Under the pieces are notes generated by a model, which saw only the letters and a program-made list of their open reading frames with translations, was not told where the DNA came from and ran no database searches. A DNA stretch of 32,396 nucleotides, taken from Chryseomicrobium aureum. GTDB taxonomy: Bacteria > Bacillota > Bacilli > Bacillales_A > Planococcaceae. The DNA is taken from positions 1 to 32,396 of the forward strand of contig NZ_JAFBFG010000024.1 of NCBI RefSeq assembly GCF_016909155.1, written 5' to 3'. Position numbers and translations under genes: made by a program. Shown here in pieces: positions 23,218 through 31,307 of this stretch (the first letter of the stretch is position 1; the number at the start of each line of letters is the position of its first letter).

Positions 23218-23958
23218 ATGAGGTTTTCAGACAAAGTAGTTGTAGTAAATGGCGGTACATCCGGTATTGGTGGAGAAGTAGTAAAACAGTTTGTGAAAGA
23301 AGGAGCAGTCGTCTATTTTAGCGGTCGGAGTGAAGAAAAAGCTGCACAAATCGAATCAGATCATGCGCATTTCATCGCAGTAGACAATCATGAGCCAGAT
23401 CAAATCGAAGCCTTCTTCAAAAAAGTGCTGGAACATGAAGACCGCATCGATATTTTATTTAACAACGCAGGAGTGCTTTCCGTTGCGACCGGTCCGCTGT
23501 CTCGCGTGAAACTAGATAAGTGGCATGAATTGATTGCAGTCAATCAAACCGCTATCTTCCTCTACATGCAACACGCGCTGCAAGTCATGTCTAAACAAAA
23601 GTCAGGTGTCATCATTAACAATGCGGCAATTTTAGGTGGAGCCAAAATTAATCCGATGCTACCTGCTTACAGCGGAACAAAGGCTGCAGTCATTGCGATG
23701 ACTAAGAGTGCTGCCCTTCGTCATGCTGGGGAAGGTATTCGTGTAAACAGCATTTCACCAGGCCCGACTGAAACCGAGCTTGCTGTTAAAGCATATGGCA
23801 GCCAGCGTGCATTTGATGAAAATTCCTCTCATCACCCAAGAGGCAAGTATGGCCAACCACATGAAATTGCAGCGCCCGTACTATTTTTAGCTTCAGATGA
23901 AGCCAGTTATATTAATGGAACAGACCTTATCGTTGATGGAGGGTATTCCCTTAAATAA
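23218..23958 (+). CDS. Short-chain dehydrogenase/reductase family protein
   Basis: A 246-residue SDR with the Rossmann cofactor motif NGGTSGIGG (about residues 10-18), the structural NNAGVLS, and the catalytic YSGTK. Thirteen residues before this tyrosine, where the family has a catalytic serine (usually in ISS), the sequence reads NNAAILGG, so that serine is missing and normal oxidoreductase activity is doubtful. The end, NGTDLIVDGGYSLK, is typical of classical SDRs. ATG 23218 follows AGGAGAG by 7 bases. It is 20 bases downstream of selO and ends in a terminator that overlaps its stop, so the two form an operon. Confidence 0.88.
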   Translation: MRFSDKVVVVNGGTSGIGGEVVKQFVKEGAVVYFSGRSEEKAAQIESDHAHFIAVDNHEPDQIEAFFKKVLEHEDRIDILFNNAGVLSVATGPLSRVKLDKWHELIAVNQTAIFLYMQHALQVMSKQKSGVIINNAAILGGAKINPMLPAYSGTKAAVIAMTKSAALRHAGEGIRVNSISPGPTETELAVKAYGSQRAFDENSSHHPRGKYGQPHEIAAPVLFLASDEASYINGTDLIVDGGYSLK

Positions 23959-23989
23959 ACCGCAGACACTTGCGGTTTATTTTTTTTTT
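23954..23989 (+). terminator. Terminator of the selO-SDR operon
   Basis: AATAAACCGCA (23954-23964) pairs with TGCGGTTTATT (23971-23981), followed by a long T run to 23989. The stem includes the SDR stop codon. Confidence 0.92.
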
Positions 23990-24055
23990 GGAAAATTGAT
24001 TTACCTTTTGATGGCTATTCCATACAATCAAATAAAGAGCAAGGGGGGAGCAAAG

Positions 24056-25651
24056 TTGGAAGAATACGTTAAACAATGGCAACAAGACATAACTAAGCAT
24101 CCAGAACGGATAATAAATGAAGCGCTTCAGTTGCTTGAATCTTGCGAACGAGTAGACCAACGTGCGACTCTCCATTTCTGGATTGCTCTCGGGAATCGGT
24201 ATTTGACAGTTATGGATAAATGTCTGGATCATGCCTATAAATCTGAAAGGCACTTCAGAACGTTGCATGACGACGAGGGAATTGCTAAAGCCTTGAATCT
24301 AATTGGCGTTGTTTATTTTTACAATGGGTTTTATGAAAAAGCGGTGCGCTATTTTTACCAAGCTAAAACGAGTGCAGATCAGGTGAATGCGATTCAGGTA
24401 GCATGCCGAGCAAATAATAACATCGGTGAAGTGTATCGAGAGACAGGAGAGTTTGAACTATCCGAAAAACATTACAAAGAAGCGCTAGAACTCGCCATCC
24501 AATCTGATGAACTGTATTTCCAAGCTATTATTTATGAAAACCTTGGGCAGTTGGCATTTCAATCGGAGCTTCTTGATGTTGCGTTCTCCTACTATCAACA
24601 GAGCAAAGAGTTGTTGCTGCAACAAACAGACATATCCGCATTAGCAGATATAGAAAATAAATTAGGTGCCCTCTATATACGGAAACGTGATTTCACACAA
24701 GCTGAAAATCATTTGCGTATGGCTTATTCTTATATTCAATCTGGTGGCAACCGTCTCTATAAAACTGAGATTTTGTTATATTTGGCAGAGCTTGTGCAAG
24801 ACTTTTCATTTAGTTATACGGAACTTTTGATAGAAGCCAAAGAATTAGCACTATCATTAGATGCGTTCCACTTACTAAGAAAGATTTATGAAAAGTTATC
24901 TTCGTTTCATGAGAAGAATGAAGATTTTGAATCCGCACTTGCCTATTACAAACTTTTTCATCAGACAGAACAGGCAATCGAATCGACAAGTGTTCGTAAT
25001 AAACTTGAATTACTCCGCATTGAAGTAAAACACTCAACAGATCTCTCGCAGATGGCCACACTCAATGAGCAATTGACGTATGAAATTGATCATCAACGAC
25101 AAATTGCTGAGCAATTAAAACAATCAAATTCTCAATTGAAAGAAACGACATATAAAGATGAGCTGACAAAAGTGTATAATCGGCGGGGCTTGATCCAGTA
25201 TTTAGCCACAATGCGACCAGGTTCATATGTCTTCTTGCTTTTAGATATTGATTATTTTAAGCACTACAATGATAGCCAAGGACATGTTGCGGGTGACCAT
25301 GTGTTACAACAAGTAGCTTCTGCCCTTGAGACTGTTGTTGTTCAGTTAACTAATGATGGAATTGTTACGAGAATGGGTGGGGAAGAATTTTTGATTGTTG
25401 CGTCATGTGGAGATGAGCAACTCCCAAATAAGTTGATCGTGTCCATTCAACAGGAGATAAAGCGACTTGGAATCACGTATGAATATAACGGGAAACAACA
25501 GGTTCTTACAATAAGTGGTGGCGGTATAGAGACAACCGAGCAAGTAAAAACTCATTTTGAGACAACGTATGCCACAATTGATCGCATTTTATATGAAGCG
25601 AAACAAAAGGGACGAAATCAGATTTACTTTTATTCAGAGGAGCTCACCTAG
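24056..25651 (+). CDS. TPR-GGDEF diguanylate cyclase
   Basis: A 531-residue soluble protein. Residues 1-330 form helical TPR-type repeats (for example ALNLIGVVYFYNGFYEKAVR, NNIGEVYRETGEFELSEKHY, YENLGQLAFQSELLDVA), then a short coiled coil (NEQLTYEIDHQRQIAEQLKQ) and a GGDEF domain (about 375-525) with DELTKVYNRRG, the metal-binding LLDIDYFKHYND and the active-site GGEEF. It should make cyclic di-GMP; an RxxD inhibitory site is not seen at its usual place. TTG 24056 is chosen for the ribosome site GGGGGGAG just upstream; the frame is open through the previous terminator, but this cannot be coding. No membrane segment, so the TPR part probably receives the signal through protein contact. Confidence 0.9.
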   Translation: MEEYVKQWQQDITKHPERIINEALQLLESCERVDQRATLHFWIALGNRYLTVMDKCLDHAYKSERHFRTLHDDEGIAKALNLIGVVYFYNGFYEKAVRYFYQAKTSADQVNAIQVACRANNNIGEVYRETGEFELSEKHYKEALELAIQSDELYFQAIIYENLGQLAFQSELLDVAFSYYQQSKELLLQQTDISALADIENKLGALYIRKRDFTQAENHLRMAYSYIQSGGNRLYKTEILLYLAELVQDFSFSYTELLIEAKELALSLDAFHLLRKIYEKLSSFHEKNEDFESALAYYKLFHQTEQAIESTSVRNKLELLRIEVKHSTDLSQMATLNEQLTYEIDHQRQIAEQLKQSNSQLKETTYKDELTKVYNRRGLIQYLATMRPGSYVFLLLDIDYFKHYNDSQGHVAGDHVLQQVASALETVVVQLTNDGIVTRMGGEEFLIVASCGDEQLPNKLIVSIQQEIKRLGITYEYNGKQQVLTISGGGIETTEQVKTHFETTYATIDRILYEAKQKGRNQIYFYSEELT

Positions 25652-25664
25652 AGCTTCTTTTTTT
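25639..25664 (+). terminator. Terminator after the GGDEF gene
   Basis: GGAGCTC (25639-25645) pairs with GAGCTTC (25651-25657, one G-T pair), followed by seven T. The stem overlaps the stop codon. Confidence 0.8.
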
Positions 25665-25765
25665 ACGCCATAAACTTGTCATACTTTCATAAGTCCAACA
25701 AGTCGATTTTTTGCATTTCTATTCTCTCTACGTTTACTATTAAAAAAGAGTGGAGGGACGCCCGT

Positions 25766-26818
25766 ATGCTAGACAAAGCATTAGAGTTTTTACAAATATA
25801 TTGCCAAGAGCTTGAAAAGTCACCGGACTTTTTTGAAGCGCGTAGAAATGAAATAGAAACAGAGATATACACTACTGGAACGTATACGTTGACACGCGAA
25901 GAGCTAGAATATGGGTCGAAGTTGGCATGGCGTAATAGCAATAAATGCATAGGTCGCTTGTTTTGGCAGACGATGCACGTTCATGATCACCGCACCATTG
26001 AGTCAGAACAAGAAATCTTCGACGCTCTTATATACCACATTGCGTTTGCTACAAATGATGGGAAAATTAAACCGACGATTTCTATTTTCCATCCAAATGT
26101 TCGCATCTGGAATCATCAATTGCTTCGCTATGCCGGTTACGAGCGAGAAGGAGAAATAATTGGAGATCCAGATTCTCTAGAGTACACCAAAGTCTGTGAG
26201 CAGCTGGGTTGGCAAGGTGCGGGAACGAGCTTTGATTTATTGCCTCTCATCGTACAAGTAGGTAATAAATCTCCACAACTTTTTGAAATTCCGTCTGATG
26301 TTGTACTAGAGGTACCCATTACTCACCCGGAACATCCAGAATTTTCTTCCTTAAAATTAAAGTGGTATGCTGTACCCATCATTTCCTCGATGAAGCTTGA
26401 AATTGGAGGGATTACCTTCCCGGCTGCACCGTTTAATGGATGGTATATGGGAACGGAAATCGGCGCACGCAATCTAGCGGATGAAGATCGTTACAATGAG
26501 TTGCCACGTGTCGCAGAGTTATTCGATTTGAACCAAAAGTCAGCTTCTAGTCTATGGAAAGACCGTGCATTAGTGGAGTTGAATTTGGCGGTTCTCCATT
26601 CTTTTAAACAGCAAGGTGTGAGTATCGTGGATCATCACACGGCAGCTGTGCAGTTTAAGCAGTTTGAACAGCAAGAAATGAAAAATGGACGAGATGTAAC
26701 GGGTATGTGGAGTTGGTTAATTCCGCCGATGTCACCTGCGGCTACCCATGTATTCCATAAATCTTACGACAATACTACGAAATCTCCAAATTTTTATTAT
26801 CAAAAGAATCCCTATTGA
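25766..26818 (+). CDS. nos: Bacterial nitric oxide synthase oxygenase
   Basis: A 350-residue bNOS: the oxygenase domain only, without a reductase domain, as in other Bacillales. It converts L-arginine to citrulline and NO using an external reductant. Signatures: the heme-thiolate cysteine Cys61 in [10 protein letters not shown], the substrate region [27 protein letters not shown] with the arginine-binding Glu, and the C-terminal [18 protein letters not shown] at the tetrahydrobiopterin edge. ATG 25766 follows GGAGG; the first 30 codons of the open frame upstream are unlike the family. It stands alone between two terminators. NO from such enzymes protects against oxidative stress and some antibiotics. 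Confidence 0.95.
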   Translation: MLDKALEFLQIYCQELEKSPDFFEARRNEIETEIYTTGTYTLTREELEYGSKLAWRNSNKCIGRLFWQTMHVHDHRTIESEQEIFDALIYHIAFATNDGKIKPTISIFHPNVRIWNHQLLRYAGYEREGEIIGDPDSLEYTKVCEQLGWQGAGTSFDLLPLIVQVGNKSPQLFEIPSDVVLEVPITHPEHPEFSSLKLKWYAVPIISSMKLEIGGITFPAAPFNGWYMGTEIGARNLADEDRYNELPRVAELFDLNQKSASSLWKDRALVELNLAVLHSFKQQGVSIVDHHTAAVQFKQFEQQEMKNGRDVTGMWSWLIPPMSPAATHVFHKSYDNTTKSPNFYYQKNPY

Positions 26819-26820
26819 AA

Positions 26821-26855
26821 AAGCAGCAAGCCATCTGAATGAGGCTTGCTGTTTA
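26821..26855 (+). terminator. Terminator after nos
   Basis: CAGCAAGCC (26824-26832) pairs with GGCTTGCTG (26843-26851), followed by TTT. It begins right after the nos stop; the short T run makes it moderate. Confidence 0.7.
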
Positions 26856-26858
26856 AAC

Positions 26859-26985
26859 GTTGAGTTCCGTTGCGGGGCTGCTTTCCGAGGGCGCGTCGTG
26901 AGCCTCCTCAGCGCAAGTTCACGCCTCCGGGGTCTCACGTTCCGCTTTTAATCCCTCCGGAGTCAGCCCCTCCTCTGCACTCAAC
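26859..26985. repeat. GC-rich intergenic repeat element
   Basis: A 127-base GC-rich block in an AT-rich surrounding, closed by inverted arms GTTGAG/CTCAAC (26859-26864, 26980-26985) and GGGGCTG/CAGCCCC (26874-26880, 26964-26970), with pieces such as TTTCCGAGGGCGCG, GAGCCTCCTC and GGTCTCACGTTCCGC. It resembles from memory a widespread Bacillaceae/Planococcaceae intergenic repeat. The following bases to 27203 hold no gene I can support; a 126-codon plus-strand frame there overlaps the phospholipase D gene and looks like a shadow. Confidence 0.65.
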
Positions 26986-27203
26986 TTCAGTTTCATAAAA
27001 AGATTTTGTGTCGAGTATTTAGTGCAGTAGCTTTAGACAGTAATAAGGTGCCTTTCACCTTTTTAATTTCGACTTTGAACGAAATCGAGTTGCGCCTCCT
27101 AGAAATCCCGCAAGAAGCCATCACGGCCTATGAAGCCAAGAGCGCTTCACAGTCCACGCTGTCTTCTCGCACAATTTCTGACCAGTCGGCTCCACATCTA
27201 AAA

Positions 27204-28652
27204 CTAATACGTAGTCACTTTAATCAGCTTCTGAAAACTATAAATCCAACGCTGCCACCATGTAAAGCTATCCTGGTACTCTTCCACATCCACGGTAAAT
27301 GCAGCATCTTCATTCGTCCACAGACGCTCAAAATAACTAGAGAATTCTTCTGCCAACTCACTATCACTGTCAGCAACCACTCGTAAGTTCGCCTCCAAAT
27401 TATAATTATCCAAAGTCCGCTCCGTATAATTGGCTGCCCCACTTGAAATCACCGAACGGTCTGTTTGAATATGAATGGCTTTTGTATGATATTGACCGAC
27501 CACCGTATTGTACCAGCGTACTTCTAGCTTGCCCTCGGTATCTTCTACCATTTCCTGAACAACAGGTCGATTAGGGAGACCGGATTTTTGACGCCCAAAA
27601 GAATTTTCATTCGGATCTAAAATCAAGCGCACTTCAACCCCACGATTGGCTGCATCGATTAGTGCATTGACGATATCTCTTTTTGCGATGAAAAACATCA
27701 TCAAATCAATAGAATCACCTTCTTCTGTAGCGGCGATATCTGTTAGAAGCGCATCTAAAATCTTCTTCTCTGTCAATAATTGACCTTCGTACTCAGCTTC
27801 CTCCTCAACTTCTTGGACGCGGGGAAGCTTCGGACCACCGGACATCAAAGAAACCGCTTCTTCTGCTTCAAGCATGTCGTTGAGAAGAGGAGAACTGGTG
27901 AACTTTAGTGCAATATTGCCGTGCAGTCCACTCGCATCGTGCGGGTTTGCTGAAGAAACTAAGCCCTCTTTTTCAGTAATGACTAATTTCCTGTGATTAG
28001 CTTTGACATTTAATAATGTTAAGTACGAAGCAACCGTCATTTTTGGGGCTTCACTCGCCATGGCATTTGGAATCCAACCTTCTCCTCCAAAATCAAACCA
28101 CTGGAAAAACGTTCGATAAATTCCTGAATAAATCGGTGTTGAATCTCGTAAAGGGTCTAAATCGGTATAGACGATTTCAACTCCAGCATCGCGCATTTTT
28201 TTGAACCACTTGTTTTCATAGGAACCGTATCCTTGATTTAAAGGATCCGTTATAAAAATCACTGGCATCTCTGGATTTTCTAATTTCTTTGTTGCAAGAG
28301 TTTCGGATAATTCATCTGCAATAGGGGGAAACCCCTCGTCTTCTTCATAAAAACCATCGACTAAAAAGAAATCTACGACAACGAATTCTTCAGCTTCTTC
28401 AATCATTTGATAAATGCTCGAGAAAATTTCATTTTCTGTTTGTCGCTCTTCACTATTTTCATTCACTGCGTATGTTAAATCCGTGAGCATATCTATTGAA
28501 GAAATAGGCTGTAAGTCACCTGCATACGAAATACCTTCAGGCAATGGCTTGAATGTGTGCCATAAAATCATTCCAGCATAGATTACAATCAAAGCTATCA
28601 CTACAATAAATAGAACTTTTTTTCGTTTCGACCACCTTTTAAATCTCCCCAT
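27204..28652 (-). CDS. Membrane-anchored phospholipase D-like protein (cardiolipin synthase relative)
   Basis: A 482-residue protein with one N-terminal membrane anchor (residues 12-30) and two phospholipase D domains facing outside. The first has NHRKLVITEKEGLVSSANPHD (HxK at about 220), and the second QYHTKAIHIQTDRSVISSGAANYT (about 395). In both, HxK is present but the following Asp lies in a slightly changed context, as in other divergent PLD proteins of Bacilli. It differs from standard Cls in having a single anchor and a long insertion (EVEEEAEYEGQLLTEK). The ribosome site AGAGGA lies 9 bases before ATG. Substrate unknown; phospholipid or teichoic acid chemistry is plausible. Single gene. 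Confidence 0.85.
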   Translation of the reverse strand: MGRFKRWSKRKKVLFIVVIALIVIYAGMILWHTFKPLPEGISYAGDLQPISSIDMLTDLTYAVNENSEERQTENEIFSSIYQMIEEAEEFVVVDFFLVDGFYEEDEGFPPIADELSETLATKKLENPEMPVIFITDPLNQGYGSYENKWFKKMRDAGVEIVYTDLDPLRDSTPIYSGIYRTFFQWFDFGGEGWIPNAMASEAPKMTVASYLTLLNVKANHRKLVITEKEGLVSSANPHDASGLHGNIALKFTSSPLLNDMLEAEEAVSLMSGGPKLPRVQEVEEEAEYEGQLLTEKKILDALLTDIAATEEGDSIDLMMFFIAKRDIVNALIDAANRGVEVRLILDPNENSFGRQKSGLPNRPVVQEMVEDTEGKLEVRWYNTVVGQYHTKAIHIQTDRSVISSGAANYTERTLDNYNLEANLRVVADSDSELAEEFSSYFERLWTNEDAAFTVDVEEYQDSFTWWQRWIYSFQKLIKVTTY

Positions 28653-28718
28653 TTTCTCAGTCCTCTTTCCTAGTCTCTATGTATAGTTCTTTCTTATCAA
28701 AGATACCCAAACAAGTAT

Positions 28719-28750
28719 AAAAAAAAACGTGCACACAGTGTGTACACGTT
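28719..28750 (-). terminator. Terminator of queT
   Basis: On the minus strand AACGTGTACAC pairs with GTGTGCACGTT (28740-28750 with 28726-28736, one wobble), then nine T. The stem overlaps the queT stop. Confidence 0.85.
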
Positions 28751-29234
28751 AGTCGAGAAGTCGTGAAAAGTTTAAACGTTTGTTCAGTGCAATGAAAATT
28801 GGAATACCAAGTAAAAGCACTGCTAATTCGCCGCCAGCAACTGTTAACCAAGTCAAGAAGAATGGCAGTCCAAGAACTAACACAAGCTGATAAGCAATTA
28901 TAAACATTGTAAATGTAAAAACGAGTGTATTAATTATCATTTTATGCGAATCTTTTTTTACTAACGGAATTACAGCTAAAACGATTAGTAGAGAAATCAC
29001 GGAATGTCCTACTCCGAACAAAACATCATAAATCCCATTAGGTGAAAAGATGTTCGTGATAAATACACCAGCTACAATACCAAAGAAATAGCGCTTGTCA
29101 AAGATAATCAAATGATTGAACATCTCCGCCAAACGGAATTGAATCGCCCCATAAGCAAGTACAGGGACCGCCAATGATACAGCTACATATAGTGCAGCAA
29201 TAATTGCATTGACCGTAAGTGTTTTCATTTTCAT
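28749..29234 (-). CDS. queT: QueT-family queuosine-precursor transporter
   Basis: A 161-residue membrane protein with about five or six hydrophobic segments; the substrate-binding (S) component of an energy-coupling-factor transporter for a queuosine precursor such as preQ1. Typical sequence: VNAIIAALYVAVSLAVPVL, then GAIQFRLAEMFNHL, and NGIYDVLFGVGHSVISLL. ATG 29234 follows AAGGAG by 9 bases; that ribosome site is part of the preQ1-I riboswitch directly upstream. The riboswitch shows both the substrate and the control: excess preQ1 blocks translation. Single gene ending in its own terminator; the shared ECF module is encoded elsewhere. Confidence 0.95.
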   Translation of the reverse strand: MKMKTLTVNAIIAALYVAVSLAVPVLAYGAIQFRLAEMFNHLIIFDKRYFFGIVAGVFITNIFSPNGIYDVLFGVGHSVISLLIVLAVIPLVKKDSHKMIINTLVFTFTMFIIAYQLVLVLGLPFFLTWLTVAGGELAVLLLGIPIFIALNKRLNFSRLLD

Positions 29235-29243
29235 TTGTCAAAA

Positions 29244-29281
29244 CTCCTTAGTTTTTTTGCGTGGGAGGATCTCGAACCACG
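29244..29281 (-). promoter_or_regulatory. preQ1-I riboswitch upstream of queT
   Basis: On the minus strand CGTGG-TTCGAG-ATCCTC-CCACG is followed by the A-rich tail CAAAAAAACTAAGGAG. This is the preQ1-I layout: a five-bp stem, a C-bearing loop, and a tail that folds into a pseudoknot. The tail includes the ribosome site AAGGAG of queT, so it acts on translation. Confidence 0.92.
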
Positions 29282-29296
29282 AAGTCACAAGAGTTG

Positions 29297-29325
29297 ATTT
29301 TACAACAAAGACAGAAAAGCGTCAA
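29297..29325 (-). promoter_or_regulatory. queT promoter
   Basis: On the minus strand TTGACG (29320-29325) and TAAAAT (29297-29302) are 17 bases apart, a good sigma-A promoter placing the start of RNA shortly before the riboswitch. Confidence 0.75.
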
Positions 29326-29376
29326 CTGAAGTTTAAAGGGAGAGATTTAGTGAAAAACTAATTATAAACAAACTAC

Positions 29377-29405
29377 TTGAACATTTATACCCCCTATGGT
29401 ATATT
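29377..29405 (+). promoter_or_regulatory. cstB promoter with CstR/CsoR-type operator
   Basis: TTGAAC (29377-29382) and TATATT (29400-29405) are 17 bases apart. Between them and overlapping the -10 is TATACCCCCTATGGTATA (29386-29403), an inverted repeat of ATACC around a C-rich centre, the form bound by persulfide-sensing CstR of the CsoR family. Bound repressor would block polymerase; persulfides would release it. The repressor gene is not in the window. Confidence 0.8.
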
Positions 29406-29447
29406 TTCCATACAAACAAAAATCTAATTAAGCGGAGGGAAATGATT

Positions 29448-30857
29448 ATGCTATTTCGTTCTTTCTTTGATGATAAGCTCGCACAATACACGTATCTAGT
29501 TGGTTGCCAACGCACGGGTGAAGCGATCGTAATTGATCCATCTCGTTCTATTGATGAAATCGTTCAAGTTGCAAAAAAAGAAGGGCTTACACTTACAGCA
29601 GCTACTGAAACACATATTCACGCAGACTTTGTTTCTGGGTCGAGACAACTAGCGGTAGACCATGGAGTGAAACTCTATCTTTCGGACGAAGGTGATGAAA
29701 ACTGGAAGTACGGGTACACAGAAGGTCTTGATGTGGAATTCGTGAGAGATGGAAGCAGGTTCTCCATTGGAAATATCGACTTTGAAGTGATGCACACGCC
29801 AGGTCATACCCCAGAGAGCATTTCATTTATCCTTACTGACCGTGGTGGCGGAGCTACGAAACCTATGGGAATTTTTTCAGGTGACTTCGTATTCGTTGGA
29901 GACGTTGGTCGACCAGATCTATTAGAAAAAGCAGCTGGCGCAGAAGGCACTGCAGATAGTGGAGCACGCGACATGTTTCGTTCTATACAACGATTTAAAG
30001 AGCTACCCGACTATTTAATGGTTTGGCCAGCACATGGAGCAGGTTCTGCTTGTGGAAAATCTCTTGGGGCCGTTCCATCCTCTACAGTTGGGTATGAAAA
30101 ACAATTCAACTGGGCAATGCAAATTGACGATGAACAAGCTTTCGTAGATGAACTATTAAAAGATCAACCAGAGGCGCCTGTTTATTTTGCAGAAATGAAA
30201 AAGGTAAATAAAGTAGGTCCGACAGTATTAAAACATACAGATCGTGTGCCTGATCTTTCGGCAGAAGACGTGAAGAAGGCACTTAAGAATAACAACACAC
30301 TAGTCATTGACACGCGCCCGGCGACATTAGCTGAAAAAACACTTATTCCAGGCTCTATTACTATTCCTTACAATAAATCGTTTACAAACTGGACAGGATG
30401 GCTAGCGAACTATGATGAAGATTTAGTAATCATTGGTGAACCTTATGATAAGGAAGCGATTATTGAATCGATGCATTCTATTCATTTTGACCGTATCATT
30501 GGTTATGCTCCGGTAGATGTTGTAGCAGAATGGAACCAACATGATGCCTATGAGACGCTGTCCGTTGAAGAATTTTTAGAGGAAGCGGAAAAAGAGTCAA
30601 CGTATGTAGTAGATGTTCGCAACGATGTGGAGTGGGGAGATGGACATTTAAATCAAGCCAACCATCATTTCCTCGGGAAAATTCGTGACACGGACATTCC
30701 AAAAGACAAGACAGTCCTTGTGTATTGCCAAGGAGGCGCGCGCTCAGCGATTGCATCCAGTGTATTGAAATCACTTGGTTATGAAGATGTGAAACATATG
30801 GCGGGTGGCTACGGGGCTTACCTACGTGAACAAAAAAATAAGTTCACGATGCAATGA
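29448..30857 (+). CDS. cstB: CstB-like persulfide dioxygenase-sulfurtransferase
   Basis: A 469-residue fusion. Residues 1-250 form a metallo-beta-lactamase-type persulfide dioxygenase with THIHADFVSG, HTPGHTPES, SGDFVFVGDVGRPDL and WPAHGAGSACGK as iron and substrate residues. Residues 265-350 are a rhodanese-like domain lacking the active cysteine (the segment reads LVIIGEPYDKEA). Residues 360-465 are an active rhodanese with CQGGARS. It oxidises persulfides to thiosulfate in the cytoplasm. ATG 29448 follows GGAGG by 10 bases and starts LFRSFFDDKLAQYTY as in the family; an ATG at 29442 is in frame. The CstR-type operator and a rhodanese gene 35 bases on show a sulfide-detoxification operon. 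Confidence 0.93.
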   Translation: MLFRSFFDDKLAQYTYLVGCQRTGEAIVIDPSRSIDEIVQVAKKEGLTLTAATETHIHADFVSGSRQLAVDHGVKLYLSDEGDENWKYGYTEGLDVEFVRDGSRFSIGNIDFEVMHTPGHTPESISFILTDRGGGATKPMGIFSGDFVFVGDVGRPDLLEKAAGAEGTADSGARDMFRSIQRFKELPDYLMVWPAHGAGSACGKSLGAVPSSTVGYEKQFNWAMQIDDEQAFVDELLKDQPEAPVYFAEMKKVNKVGPTVLKHTDRVPDLSAEDVKKALKNNNTLVIDTRPATLAEKTLIPGSITIPYNKSFTNWTGWLANYDEDLVIIGEPYDKEAIIESMHSIHFDRIIGYAPVDVVAEWNQHDAYETLSVEEFLEEAEKESTYVVDVRNDVEWGDGHLNQANHHFLGKIRDTDIPKDKTVLVYCQGGARSAIASSVLKSLGYEDVKHMAGGYGAYLREQKNKFTMQ

Positions 30858-30892
30858 ATTTAGTAATTAAAAGTAGATAGGGGAATTAGAAG

Positions 30893-31246
30893 ATGGAATG
30901 GATAGTGATTGCTGGTGTAGTTGGTTTTATCGCATGGCGAATGATGGGTGCGAAAGGAACGGCATCCATCAATACGACCGATTTAAAAGCGGCCTTGAAT
31001 GATAACTCGAAACAGTTCATAGATGTTCGAACACCAGCAGAATATAAGGGACGTCATATCCCACAGTTTAAAAATATGCCACTAAATACATTGCCAAACC
31101 AATTGGCAAAGTTAGATAAAGAAAAAGAAACTGTAGTCATCTGTCAATCTGGCATGCGCAGTTCTCGTGCTTGCCAAGTATTAAAACAAGCTGGATTCAC
31201 AAACGTTACGAATGTGCGTGGCGGTATGAGCCAGTGGAACGGATAA
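30893..31246 (+). CDS. Membrane-anchored rhodanese-like sulfurtransferase
   Basis: A 117-residue single-domain rhodanese with an N-terminal membrane helix (WIVIAGVVGFIAW, residues 3-15). The active-site loop is CQSGMRSS with the catalytic cysteine at about residue 84, and the fold-end motif NVRGGMSQWNG follows. FIDVRTPAEYKGRHIP is the usual entry motif. It moves sulfur between persulfides and acceptors at the inner face of the membrane. It starts at ATG 30893 behind AGGGGAA, 35 bases after cstB, and is probably co-expressed with it. Confidence 0.92.
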   Translation: MEWIVIAGVVGFIAWRMMGAKGTASINTTDLKAALNDNSKQFIDVRTPAEYKGRHIPQFKNMPLNTLPNQLAKLDKEKETVVICQSGMRSSRACQVLKQAGFTNVTNVRGGMSQWNG

Positions 31247-31307
31247 TAGTGTAAGCATTTTATTTTGAAGTTTTTAAAAATGGGGCTAGACTAGATAAGG
31301 AAAGGTC

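Noticed and set aside
27045..27061. Small hairpin AAGGTG-CCTTT-CACCTT with T tail
   Set aside because: A six-bp stem alone in a gene-free gap is too weak to call a terminator.
27006..27386. 126-codon plus-strand frame after nos
   Set aside because: Most of its length is antisense to the phospholipase D-like gene; no start signal and no recognisable family.
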